Source: Hymenopus coronatus
Lineage: Eukaryota; Arthropoda; Insecta; Mantodea; Hymenopodidae
DNA length: 64,000 bases
Direction of reading: 5' to 3'
Assembly: GCA_030762935.1 (NCBI GenBank)
Contig: CM060899.1
Location: forward strand, 57,338,501 to 57,402,500
Below, piece after piece: positions 1 through 12,191 of the stretch (positions are counted from its first letter, which is position 1; the number at the start of each line of letters is the position of its first letter). Below the pieces are notes generated by a model. It ran no database searches and had not been told where the DNA came from. It was given only the letters and a program-made list of their open reading frames with translations. The position numbers were made by a program, and so were the translations under genes.

Positions 1-352
1 CTGCACGTATTGAAATCCGAATCCGAGGAACACACCCTCTATTCTCATGGTTTTGGTATCATAAGCAATAATTTGATAGTAATTATTTCTGACGATAACT
101 GCTAAATGGGCGAATTAGCAATTGGTTTCAAATAAACCAGAGTATATTGTCATTGCGAATTGTTTGAATTTCCCTTTCCTTGTTTTTGTTGCTTCTGCTA
201 TTCGAAAAACTACAACCAATCACCACACAAGTATTGACCATTATACTGGTTTAAAATTTACACTCTAATTTTACTGCTTAATTGAACATTTAACGCCACA
301 ACATCACTTAAATAAGTACGCCAACTTATGTATTGAAACATTTCTTTTTTCC

Positions 353-1091
353 TTATTACTTTCTCTACACGTACTATGTACATAGTGCATAGAGAAGGTA
401 TTGTAATGCCGAGATTTCACCGGAAATAACGTTTTGAGACCCCCTGAATCCGAAAAATGTATTTTTAGAAAAATTTCCTTGTGTGTGTGAGTGTGGGCAG
501 CATAGCTCAAAAACGAAAAGTCCGCTAAAAACCAAACTTGGTATCTTCCAAGGATGCCACATGAAGATTTTCAAGATTATGGTATATTAAACATATTTAC
601 CTAACAAATAGAATGTATATCTTGAATTTTCTGGGAATACCCTCTGAAGACTACTTGACTCTGGATGAATTTTATGGAATTTTGCATTACTGCTAAACCG
701 TAAGAGATGGACAAAAACTTACGACACAAAAATGTAGAGCACGTTAAAACACACAATTTATGTAATATACATTTTTTCGTGGAGTTGGTCGTTTTTGAGA
801 TATTCCTTGTTTTTGGTTTCAGCTTTGAGAACGTATACTTTCTTCGTTCAGGAATTTGTCAACTCCTTCATATAAGCAAAGGAACTTCAGTCCATAGCAA
901 CCAGCTTTTGACTGTCACTTTAACCTATGGTACTCCCTTATTTCGCTTCTTCTTACAAGAAAGCAAGTAATACAACTATTTCTGCTAATTGTTTCCCGGT
1001 TAGCATCAAGTAAACAAAGCATAAGCTTTTTAGTAATTTTTTGCAGAGATGTAGAGAAAGTCATGTGAATGGAATACATCAGATCTTTTTT
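353..1091 (-). mobile_element. H element copy (HINE-like)
   Basis: Palindromic end at left (353-400), other end ATACATCAGAT then T-rich at 1091. Internal conserved blocks include AATTTTCTGGGAATA, TAAGAGATGGACAAAAACTTA and TAGCAACCAGCTTTTGACT. Strand is given as running from the TCTGATGTG end to the palindrome. Confidence 0.75.
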
Positions 1092-1841
1092 TCTGCTATA
1101 CGACAACCAAACACCATACACGTATTCACCATTAAACTGGTTTAAAACTTACAGTCTAAATGTACTGCTTAATTGACATTTTAACACCACAAAGTCTTAT
1201 TTTTGGGTGCATTTAACCCACAAAAGCCGTACTCATCTCAAAAGTGTAGTATATAAATATGGCGGCTTGACAAAAACGTCCTTCACCAACCACAATGCAT
1301 AGGGATAGGACATTTCCTATCTACTCTCTCTATATATGTGTAGTGGGATGTAGGTTCGGTGTCGGATCGCCTCCTATTCTATCCTATTCTGAGCTATTAA
1401 CATAACAAGAAAGGAAATTTTCCACTTTAGTTCCTCTTTTATGTCTTTCAAAGCTAATGCATTTTTTGTCAGTGTAAGTGTGCTATAAAATGACTTTTCC
1501 AGTACCTGAGCGTTCTTCATAATTCCTTTGCCTATAGCTTCATACATGTTGCTTTTAGTTTCCCATAGATAATGCACCATCTGCTACGTTCTTTTGTCTT
1601 CCTCGGCAAGCTCTTGCAATCTTTTATTCCTCTACTACCCAAGGTTTCATTTAAGCATTAAAGTCACAAAATACTGTTAAAATATTTACTCTTACAGGAT
1701 TAGGGAGGATTAAAACCCTAAGTACCGCTGTGTTTCAAAGTTCACATTATTTCTCTGCAATTTATATTTTGTATGCCATCCAGAAATTTAGTAATATCAT
1801 ACTTCATCAGAAATACACATTTTGAGACACACTGAACTTTA

Positions 1842-2693
1842 AAAAATCGGATATATTCCATTTACATGACTTTCTCTGCATCTCTGTAACAAGTTATTGT
1901 TAAAAAGCTTATTATTCTTTATATTTCACGCTAATCGAGATCAAATTATTAGCAATGGTCTTACTAGTTGCTTCTTTGTTAGTAGAAGGGAAAATAAGGG
2001 AAGGCCAAATCTTTTAAAAGTTCGTTGCCATGTAATAGAAATCCATTACTTTGTGTTGTCAGGAGTTGACATATTCCCGAATGAGAAAAGTTCAAGTATT
2101 TTAAAACTGAAACCAATAACAAGGAATATCTCAAAAATATCGAAAACGATGTACCTGTATGACATAAATTATGTGTTTTAATGAGGTCTGCATTTTTCCT
2201 GTTATATGATTTTGTCTATCTCTTACAGTTTACCAGTTGTGTAAAATTCAGCAAAATTCATCCAGAATAAAGATGACTTCAGAGGCTATCCCCAGAAAAT
2301 TCAAGATATACATTTTATTTGTAATGTAAATATCTTGAATGTATGGCATTTTAATCAAAAAAATTTAGCCATTTCTTTAAAAATAAACAAAATGTTCTAA
2401 ATTGTTTCCATGTAAAGTGCAGTTAAGGATGGGAATTTCCTCAAAATCTTTGTGTTGCACACTTGGAAGATAATGAAATTAAATGTCAAGTTTGGTATTT
2501 AACAACTTTCCGTTTTTGAGCTAAGCTGCTCCCCCACACATACACATGGACATTTTTCTAAAAACCCTTTTTTTTTAATTCAGGGTTATCAAAAAATTGT
2601 ATTTCCGGTGAAACCTCGATATCGAGGTTTTGGGTGAAATACAGCGCTTCCCCTATACACTATGTGCATAGTATGTGAAGAGAAAGTAAAAAG
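1842..2693 (+). mobile_element. H element copy
   Basis: Starts AAAAATCGGATATATTCC with subterminal GACTTTCTCTGC and ends in a degraded palindrome GTGAAGAGAAAGT. It is followed at once by a SINE (2707-2945). Confidence 0.7.
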
Positions 2694-2706
2694 ACCTTAT
2701 TATGTT

Positions 2707-2945
2707 TTTTTTTGGTAGTGTTTAACGCCCGCTTTAACTACTAATGGCACCGCAGGCGGTGACACTGATGATACATGAATGATGATGGAGCACCGGTGGA
2801 ATGTGATGGCGGGGGAAACCGGAGTACCCGGAGAAAACCCGCCCCAGCGCCGTTTTGTCCACCACAAATCTCACATGCTTGGGATCGAACCCCGGGCGTC
2901 TAGGTGAGAGTCGAGTGGTCTAACCACTCGGCCACGGCGTGGCCA
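2707..2945 (-). mobile_element. tRNA-derived SINE, family A
   Basis: On the minus strand it opens with a tRNA-like promoter: A box TGGCCGAGTGGTTAGA, B box GGTTCGATCCC. A GC-rich body and a GTTTAACGCCCGC-like end follow, with a terminal T run on the plus strand. The head looks like a Ser/Leu-type tRNA. Other copies in this window: 27972, 36748, 41409 and 52422. Confidence 0.75.
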
Positions 2946-3000
2946 CCTTATTATGCATGATTCACATGTCTTGCTCTGTCCTCTATAATTTACTAATCTT

Positions 3001-3925
3001 ACGAACATTTATTTTTCTTTCTATTTCATTTCAATTGAGAAAAACTGATGGAGAAATAGCTAATTGACACATGTCGTTATAGATACAAAAAGAATAGCGA
3101 TAGTCAAATATTTAAGAACATGGTGCTGTAGTACTTAAATTCCATAAACTTTCCATGTGATCTCGAGAAACAAACAAATAAATAAAAATATGTAATATCA
3201 TACCCTGACACCTAATCACTTAAACTGGAACATGTATTCAAAATTCCTACATTTTTTCTTGCTTCATAAAATAATGTCTCATTATATTTCAGATAATTTT
3301 AAAATAAATATTACACTACTAATATTAAACTATAATTTCCAAAATTACATATTAATAACCATTTAAATATGTTTTTAAAATAATCGTTATATAATGTATC
3401 TCTCTTTAAATTACTCTGACATTTTGCGCATTTTAATTATTAATTTATAGCTTCATTTTACACGCAATTTAACATTATTTAAATTATCATTTATAATTTC
3501 ACTTATAAAAAGTAAAGTATATGTACATTATTTTATTTGTTTTTGTATCTTATCTTCTCTTCATCTTTATTCCTTCCTATATCTTTATTTTCCTTTTATA
3601 TACCTACTTTATAGGTATTTATCATTTTTATTTAGTATTGATATGATTTATATTTATTACTAATTTAATTCCTTTTATTATCATTATGATAACTATTAAT
3701 AACTTTTATTTAATTATTCAGTTAAAATTAATTTATATTCTTAACATTAATTATGATTTTCACAATAACTTTTATATCTTTTATTTTAAATACTCACTTC
3801 TTTATATTCATAAATTATGAACTTCACAAATTATTTAATTTTCAGAAACAATTTTAATTTGAATTCTAATATTTCAATTATTTTTATTTATAATAAACTA
3901 TTATTTATTTCTTATTTTTATTATT
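3001..3925. other. AT-rich intergenic stretch
   Basis: Over 80% A+T by eye, without open frames or recognisable repeats, ending where the next H copy starts. Confidence 0.6.
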
Positions 3926-4771
3926 TTTACTTTCTCTATACGTACTATGTACATAGTGTATAGAGAAGGTATTGCACTCCACCAAAAATTCGATACCGAG
4001 ATTTCACCGGAAATATGTTTGAGGGTCCCCTATATCCAAGAAGGTATTTTCAGAAAAAGGTCCGTGTGTGTGTCCGTGTGTCAGTGTGTCTGTGAACACG
4101 ATAACTCAAAAATGAAAAGTCGGTAAAATACCAAACTAGGTATTTAAGTTTAGTATCTTACCGGGATGCGACACGAAGATTTTGAGAAAAATCCCCCACC
4201 GCAAACTACCCTTTACATGGAACATTTTTCGAAAATTTTGATTTTCTCAAAAATGGCTCTAACGATTTTGATTAAAATATCGTATATTTAAGATATTTAC
4301 CTGACAAATAAAATGTATATTTTGAATTTTCTGGGAATAGTCTCTGAAGACTACACTATTCTGGGTCAATTTTACGGAATTTTGCATAACTGCTAAACAG
4401 TAAGAGATGGACAAAAACTTACCACACAACAAATGTAGAGCACCTTAAAACAGACAATATATGTTATATATATACTTTTTCGTGGAGCAGATTGTTTTTC
4501 AGATATTCCTTGTTTTTGGTTTCAGCTATAAAAAACTTATACTTTTCTCATACAGGACTTTGTGAACTCGTGTCCATACAAACAAAGGAACTTCATTCAC
4601 ATAGCAACAAGCTTTAACCTATGGTACCCCCTTATTTCGCTTCTACTAACAAAGAAGCAATTAATAAGACTATTTCTGCTAATTTTTCCTCGATTGGATG
4701 AAGTAAATAGAACAATTTGTTGCAGAGATGTAGAGAAAGTCATGTGAATGGAACACATCATATTTTTCATT
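3926..4771 (-). mobile_element. H element copy
   Basis: Near-complete: palindromic end at 3926-3975, GTGT-rich microsatellite patch ~4065-4100, ending AACACATCATATTTTTC. Confidence 0.8.
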
Positions 4772-5283
4772 TCTATAATTGCATTATATGAATTCACATA
4801 CATTACTAGCCTTTATTAAATATATACTTATAATAAAACTTACTGACATCCATTAATAAAATAACGAGAAACAAATGAACATCGAAAAGACTTTGAAAGA
4901 ATGACCTAGAGATGAACAACTTCAACCACTGATAAACGAATATATCGAGCATGGCTTGTGCCACAAAAAAGGCATTGATAATAAATTGTGTGCTTTAAAG
5001 ATATCTACACCTTTTGTGCAGTACGTTTTCATTTATCGTTTTAAGATTTACCAGTTTTAAAGGTATATTCATTTATTTGGAATGAATAACATTTCACAGG
5101 CTATTCCTAAAAATTCAAGATTACGCTACAGTTTATTTGTTCCATTGATATTTAGTATGACAGTTTTTTTCAAAATCACATACAGTGATTTTTTTGAAAA
5201 TCGAGCACTTAGGAAATTTTTATGTAAAGAATAGTTTTGGGTGGGGGTATATTCTACAAAATATTTATATCGCATCTTTGGAA

Positions 5284-6320
5284 GGTACTTATTGTTAAAA
5301 AGCTTATGTTTCTATTTACTTTATGCTAATCGAGAAAAAATTAGTAGAATTAGTCTTATTACTTGCTTCCTTGTAAGTAGAAGCGAAGTTGGGGAGTACC
5401 ATAGGTTAAAGTGATAGTAAAAACCTGGTTGCTATGTGACTGAAGTTCCTTTGTTTGTATGGACAGGAGTTGACAAATTCCTGTATGAGAAAAGTATGTT
5501 TTTAAACGCTGAAACCAAAAATAAGGAATATTTAAAACAAGATCAACTCCATGAAAAAAAAAATATATATAACATAAATTGTGTGTTTTAATAAGCTCTA
5601 CATTTTTTGTACAGTAAATTTTTGTCTATTTCTTACGGTTTACTGGTTACACAAGATTCCGTAAAATTCAACCAGAATAAATATGTCGTCACAGGCTATT
5701 CCCAGAAAATTCAAGATATACATTTTGTCTATAGTATCTTAAATATATGATATTTTAATCAAAATCGTTAGAGCCATTTTGAAAAAATCAACATTCTCGA
5801 AAACTTTTCCATCTAAAGATAGATAGTTGGCGATGGGGAGTGCTTCTTGAAAATCTTCCTGTCGCATCCTTGGAAGATGCTGAACTAAAATATCAAATTT
5901 GGTATTTAACGGACTTTTCTTTTTTAAGCTATGCAGCCCACAGACACATACACATACACACATTTGGATTCAAGGGGTCTCAAAACATGTAATTCCGGTG
6001 AAATCTCGGTATCGAATTTTTGGGTGCAATACAATACCTTTGCAGATCCTCTGGTTTCCACCGTCACTCAATTGCTCAATCATCAATTTCGCCTATATTT
6101 CATATTATCCACTTCCTCATGTTTAGCCTGGCTACGTCTCGACCCTTCGTAACAGGTTCTCCATTCTGTGGTTTCGGACGTTAGACTCCCTAACCCCTAG
6201 GCACTGGCTTGTAAGTCCTAGGGGATGGCAGTCCTATATATACGAGGAGCGTAAGCCGATTGCGAAACGAAACAATACCTTCTCTATATACTATGTACAT
6301 AGTACGTGCAGAGAAAGTAA
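5284..6320 (+). mobile_element. H element copy, interrupted
   Basis: Starts within the element (TTATTGTTAAAAAGCTTATG) and ends in the palindrome at 6282-6320. A 231-bp insert (6041-6271) splits it just before the palindrome. Confidence 0.7.
6041..6271. mobile_element. 231-bp insertion with a 10-bp flanking duplication
   Basis: ACAATACCTT occurs on both sides (6031-6040, 6272-6281) but once in other H copies, so it is a target duplication. The insert is less AT-rich than its host, with CCCTAGGCACTGG and CTAGGGGATGGC blocks. It has no clear tRNA boxes, so its class is unknown; a retroposed RNA is possible. Confidence 0.55.
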
Positions 6321-6947
6321 AACCACACACAACCTAGAGAAGAAGAAAAGTTTATCATCGTTGAAATGAACCATCTAGCAAGCCAGAACATGTTCTTAGC
6401 AACCCCACAAAGAACGTCTAAATTTATAGCACTAGAAGCGAAACGTTGAATAAACGCTCCGAGGTATCTGGTAACGTTCTTTTACACCAAATCTCTCCGA
6501 CGGAACACAGTAAGGGGCAATTTTATCTCCCACACGAATTAAGGCGACCTCATTCGCACTTTATCTTCAACACTACATAATCAATTTGAAATTCGCTTCT
6601 ACTCTCTTCCAAGTTACAAAATTGACTCCGGCGGCGCCATGCTCAGATAAAAACTTTCATTTTCTCCCAAATGGCTATGAGAAGGGAGGTTTTATCTTTT
6701 GGCAATTTATGTGAGAGGATGTGGGGGATGGAGGATGCGAGGGACTGTTTCTTTTCGCGTCATTTGCGTTTTTCCTCGACTTAATTTAAAATAACTGCTC
6801 CTTCCTCTTAACATTGGAACAAATGGCAGCCCTCTGACAGAGGTTTATTCTTTTATCTTGTTAGGACTCATTTTGCAGCGTTGCAGTTTCTGGCTCAGAA
6901 TCACTCAGAGAGCTGTGCATTCGACAGTCGAATGCCTCTTCATTTTT

Positions 6948-7216
6948 ACTTTCTCTACACGTACTATGTACATAGTGTATAGAGAAGGTATTTTAATGCA
7001 CCCAAAAATTCGAAATACGTGTTTTGAGAACCCCTGGATCCAAAAGAAAAACATTTTTAGAAAAATGTCCGTGTGTCTGTCTGTCTGAGTATGTGTGTGT
7101 GTGTTTGTGAGACTCAAATCATGTATTTCCTGTGAAATATCGGTATCGAATTTTGGGGTGGAATACAATACCCTCTCTATACACTATGTACATAGTCGTG
7201 TAGAAAAAATAAAAAT
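6948..7216. mobile_element. Mini H element with two palindromic ends
   Basis: Palindromes lie at both ends, facing each other. The left ~150 bp are in one orientation and the right ~110 bp in the other, joined at a TGTGTGTG patch. All the usual middle and TCTGATG end are missing. Confidence 0.65.
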
Positions 7217-8272
7217 AGTGTGTTCCTCTCTACTTCTTGCTAATCGAGAAAAATATTAACAGAAATGGTCTTATTCCTTAACTTCTTTTAAGTAAAAGGG
7301 AATAAGGGAATATACTAGGCTAAAGTGATAGTCAAATCATTGAATTGATATTCATTCTCTTATGCAAACAGGATGCCAAACATGCCAGGATTTGACAAAT
7401 TCCGTATGAGAAAAGTTGAATTCTTTTAAATTTAATACCAATAATAGAAATCGCCTGAAAATCTCTACAGCTCTGTAATAAATTATTGTTTATAAGCTTA
7501 TTCTTCTGTTTCGTGCTAATCGAGTAAACATTAGCAGAAACTGTTTTATTACTTAGTTCCTTATAAGTAGAAGGGAAATAAGGGAATACTCTAGAATAAA
7601 CCCACAGACAAATGTTTTAAAATGTGGTCGCTATGGGATTGAAATCCGTTTCTTTGCCTGCCAGAAGTTGACAAGATCCCGTATGAGAAAATTATTAGTA
7701 CTTTAAAGCTGACACCAATAACAAGGAATATCTCATAAACGGTCAACTGCATGGAAAAATGTGTATGAATATATTGTGTGTTTTAACGAGATCCACATTT
7801 TTGTAGTAAGTGATCTCTTACTATTTATACAAAATTATGCAAAACTCATCCAGAATAAACAGGTTTTCAAAAGCTATTCCCAGAAAATTCAAGTTATGCA
7901 TTTTATTTGTGATTGAAATGGCTCTAACATGTGATATTTTGATTAAAATAGATCCAATTTTGAAAATATCAAAATTTTCGAAAAATTTTCCAGGTAAAGG
8001 GTAGTTTGGGGTGGGGAGATTTTCTTGAAAATCTTCGTGTCACATCCTTCGAAGTTACCAAACTTAAGAACCAAGATTGCCATTTAACGTCTTTTCGTTT
8101 TTAAGCTATGCTGCCCACAGATAGACACACAGGACCTTTTTCTACAAATGCTTTTTTGGATTCAAGGGGCCATAAAACATGTATTTTCGGCAAAATAGTG
8201 GTATCGAATTTTTACTGCAATACAATACTTCCTGTATACACATGTATATAGTACGTGTAGAGAAAATAATAA
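7217..8272 (+). mobile_element. H element, two joined segments
   Basis: A partial copy (7217-7450) is followed by a nearly full one that restarts at AAATCTCTACAGCTCTG (~7467) and ends in GTGTAGAGAAAATAATA. It has decayed, with a short open frame of no meaning at 7810-8004. Confidence 0.6.
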
Positions 8273-8315
8273 ATAAATTGTATATGATATGAATTGCGTG
8301 GTTTAACGAGCTCTA

Positions 8316-9110
8316 CATTTTTACTTTCTCTAGCATGTATGTTTATATATCAATATACCTACATAGTAGCTAGAGAAGGTATTGTATTTCACCAAAAAAT
8401 GCGATATTGAGATTTCACCGGAAATATTTGTTTTGAGGTCCCATGAGTCTGAAAAAATTAGAAAAAGGTCTTTTGTGTGTATTTGTGTGTGCTCGAAAAT
8501 GAAAAGACCTTAAAAACCAAACTTGTTATTTATATTTTATGTCTTCCAAGGGCGCAATAGGAATGTTTTTAAAAAAAAAATCCTACACCACAAACCACCT
8601 TTTATATGGAAATATTTTTTAAAATTTGGTTTTTCACAAAAATGGCTCAAACGATTTTGATTAAAATGCCGTATATTAAAGCTATTTATTTAAGAATAAA
8701 ATGTGTACCTTGGGAATAACCCTTGAAGACCTCTTTATTCTGGATGAGTTTTGCTAACTTTGTATAACGGTCAAACCATAAGAGATAGACAGAATGTAGA
8801 TCTCTATTTTATGTTATATATGTTTTTATACGTTTTTCTTGTAGAGTTGATCGAGGTATTCCTTGTTATTAGTTTCAGTTTTAAACTACAAAACGTTTCT
8901 CAAATGGCACCAATAAAAGCTAACCGAACTTCAATCGTTTTACATAGCGACGAGCTTTTAAAGGATTTGACTATTGCTTTAGCATGATATATTCCCTTGT
9001 TTCCCTTCTACTTACAAGAAAGCAAGTACCAAGTCCGATTCTGTTATGTTTATCTCGATTGTATTTTGAACAGCTACAGAAAGTTATGTGAATGAAACAC
9101 ATCGGTTTTT
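8316..9110 (-). mobile_element. H element copy
   Basis: The palindromic end at 8318-8370 has an enlarged loop. It ends ATGAAACACATCGGTTTTT. Diverged. Confidence 0.65.
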
Positions 9111-9341
9111 TGTGTAGTAAGGATTTCCATGTAAGCTTGCGTAAAGTGCACACAGTATATAAGAGGTTTAATAAGTGCAATTTTGACATTTTCTCACCAT
9201 TATGAGATAAGTCACTAAATTCGGGTGATATTTCGTTTGATAAGTTCCATTTATAATCAGAAACTCCCTCGCAAATAAGCATTTGTTGCATGTATTGGGA
9301 AGGTTAGTTATGTTGCATCTGTTACGTTGGTGTCCTGGTTT

Positions 9342-10050
9342 ACTTTCTCTACACGTACTATGACTATAGTAGGTAAGAAGATATTCTATTTGATACCGAG
9401 ATTTCTCCGGAAATACATGTTTTTAGGTCTTCTGGGTCCAAGAAAGTATTTTTAGAAAAAGGTCAGTATGTGTCCGCGCGCGTATGTAGGTATGTGTCTG
9501 AACATCATAACTCAAAAATGAAAAGTCCTTAAAATAGATACCAAACTTGACATTTAAGTTAAGTATCTTTCAAGGTTACGACACGAGTATTTCAAGGAAC
9601 TGCCCTTTGTATGCAACTTTTTTTGAAAGTTATGATTTTTCTCAAAACAGCTCTAATAATTTGGATAAAAATCCCATACAGCTATTAAAAATATTGACAT
9701 GAGAAATAAAATGTACATCTTGAATTTTCTGGGAATAGCCTCTGAAGACCTCTTTATTCTGGAGGACTTTAGCATAACCGGTAAATCATAATAGATAGAG
9801 CTCGTTAAAATATACAATTTATGTCATATACATTTTTTTTTGTAAAATTAACAATTTCCGAGATATTCCTTGTTGTTGGTTTCATTTTTAAAATGCTTAA
9901 TCTTTTCTCAGACAGAAAGACGTCATTCGTTTCATATATATTTTGTTTTAATCCCGGCCATGATTTTAATGTTTCTTTAGCCTAGAGTATTTCCTTATTT
10001 TCTATTTAGAATAAAAGAATTGCTAAGATTATTTCTGCTAATGTTTAACT
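9342..10050 (-). mobile_element. H element copy, truncated
   Basis: Palindromic end at 9342-9385. The TCTGATG end is lost after CTGCTAATGTTTAACTCGAT. Confidence 0.65.
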
Positions 10051-10414
10051 CGATAGATCGACAGACAGATATTTTATTATCTATTGCACAAACACACTTT
10101 GTTGTAGGATTTGTAAAACAGCAAACAAGTGTTACACTCGCTGATAATTAAAATGTTCTTTCAAGCCATAAAAACACTTTTCAGTTAAAATTGTCCTCGG
10201 AACATTTTTAAATTTAAAAACATTTTTCAGGCAAGATGGTAATTTGTTGTATAGGTTTAAACTGTTATAGGGATGGTTACTCTGGGTCTTGGTCTACATG
10301 ACGATATTAATAATTTCCTACATGATCGTGTATAATGACCATGTGCATCATTATGTAAAATATAATCATTAAAATCATCATGATAAAACACAATATAGCT
10401 AAAAATATATATTA
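10051..10414. other. Intergenic, nothing recognised
   Basis: AT-rich sequence between two H copies, with no frame or repeat I can name. Confidence 0.4.
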
Positions 10415-11006
10415 ATGTAGGTTTACATGGAACTTTTTTCGAAAATGTTGATTTTCTTAAAAATGGCTCTAATGATTTTGATTAAAATGTCGTATATTAA
10501 AGCTATTTACCTGACAAAAAATATGTGTATCTTAAATTTTCTGGGTATAGCCTCTGAAGACTACTTTATTCTGGATGAATTTTACGAAATTTTGCATTAC
10601 TACTAAACCGTAAGACATGTACAAAAACTTACCACACAAAAAATGTAGAGCACATTAAAACGCACAATTTATGTTATATAATTTTTTTCGTGAATTTGGT
10701 TGTTTTTGAGATATTGTTTTTTGGTTTCAGTTTTAAAAAACCTATACTTTTCTCATACAGGAATTTTTCAACTTGTGTCCATACAAACAAAGAAACTTCA
10801 GTCACATAGCAACCAGCTTTTGACTATCACTTTAAGCTATGGTAATCCCTTATTTCCCTTCTACTTACAAGGAAGCAAGTAATGACTGTATTTCTGCTAA
10901 TTTTCTCTCGATTAGCATGAAGTATATAGAAGCATTAGCTTTTTAACAATAATTTGTTGCAGAGATGTAGAGAAAGTCATGTGAATGGAACACATCAGAT
11001 ATTTTT
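10415..11006 (-). mobile_element. H element copy lacking its palindromic end
   Basis: Begins inside the element at TTACATGGAACTTTTTTCG and ends AACACATCAGATATTTTTTT. Confidence 0.7.
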
Positions 11007-11122
11007 TTTCATTGTTTTATTTATATAGCCATCTTTAAAATCTAAGGTCATATTGGTAGTTTTGCATTAAAAACAACTCGCCTGTAGGTTCTTCACGTTG
11101 GGTTTAAATAGTTTTATTTTCA

Positions 11123-11133
11123 TTATACAGACA

Positions 11134-11172
<39 letters not shown>
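11123..11172. repeat. (AC)n microsatellite
   Basis: A run of AC/CA dinucleotides of about 45 bp, immediately 5' of a SINE D fragment. Confidence 0.9.
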
Positions 11173-11194
11173 TCACTCTTACATACATACTTCC

Positions 11195-11312
11195 AGACTC
11201 TGTGGGGGATAGGAAATAATTCTGGCTAAGAAAACTTCCCCGCCAAGCCGGGAATCGAACTCGGGACCTCCGGATGAGAAGTCAGCTCGTTGACCACTCG
11301 ACGATGGAGTTA
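11195..11312 (-). mobile_element. tRNA-derived SINE, family D
   Basis: The minus strand reads from a tRNA-like head with a B box GAGTTCGATTCCC toward TCCCCCACAGAGTCTGGAAG. Same family as 37474-37600, which has a clearer head. Confidence 0.6.
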
Positions 11313-11805
11313 GCTTATTTACTTTATAGCTTACAGAACTAGCTTTTTTCCCCAAAAATTAGTTCTAGATCTACGAGATCCGTGACTTATGATTTTCTTC
11401 AGATGCCTGTCGTTAAAAGTAGTATTATTTCAGCAGGCACAACGGTTTTCAGCCCTATAAATAAATATGATTTCTGTTCTCTCGTGAATGGAACGTCATT
11501 TACAAACATTTATAACACAAGAAATTTTCAAAATGGTCTTCCACAATAACAACAATCTGGGTAGCTAGGTAACGATTCATAACAAACGATGCAAAATAAA
11601 TGAATGTGATAAATAAACAATTGAATATTCTTGCATATTTAAGAATAAAAATATAAGCGAGCGATTTGAAATTTCAAAGAAGTGAAACCTAAAATTCAAT
11701 TAATACCAGTTTTAAACTTCCCCCTTCAATATCTAAGCACGGGAGACTTTTGATTAAATCAAATTAAATTTAAATAAATTGTAATTTAATCTGGGAAGTT
11801 TTGAA

Positions 11806-12191
11806 ATGAAATCCCCCTATATCTTAGTTACCCGCTCTGACCTGCAGGATCAGCCATCTTTGTTTTTATTAACTTCTCATGCACGTGACCCCAATATTAT
11901 CGCACGTAAAGTATGTTGGACTGTCACACATAAGTTCGGAGTATGCATCTATTTGTGTATTACTTTAACTTTAATTCGTACCTCATATGCCTTTAACTTC
12001 ACTCTATCGCTAAAGGAATGAGAATGAATGGGAATTTCTTAGTCCAGCCGATGAGTGATAGCTCATTGAAGAGGCGCCCATGAGATTAGGAAGCTTTTTG
12101 ATAAGTTATTCTTAAATTTTGTTTTAAATAGTGTTTTTTTCTTCAGAATTTATGCTATAAGATAAGATAACAGCATTTTTAGACAGCATCA
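11806..12191. other. 3' flank/UTR of the Gly/Asp-rich gene
   Basis: Holds no supported gene. A minus-strand AATAAA (plus 11870-11865) ~320 bp past the stop is a possible polyadenylation signal. A small plus-strand frame here (11806-12021) has no supporting feature. Confidence 0.3.

Noticed and set aside
2860..2945. True tRNA genes at the several A/B-box sites (also 23330, 36760, 37480, 55960, 61060)
   Set aside because: Each is followed by a shared SINE body and present in repeated copies; the tRNA folds are incomplete.
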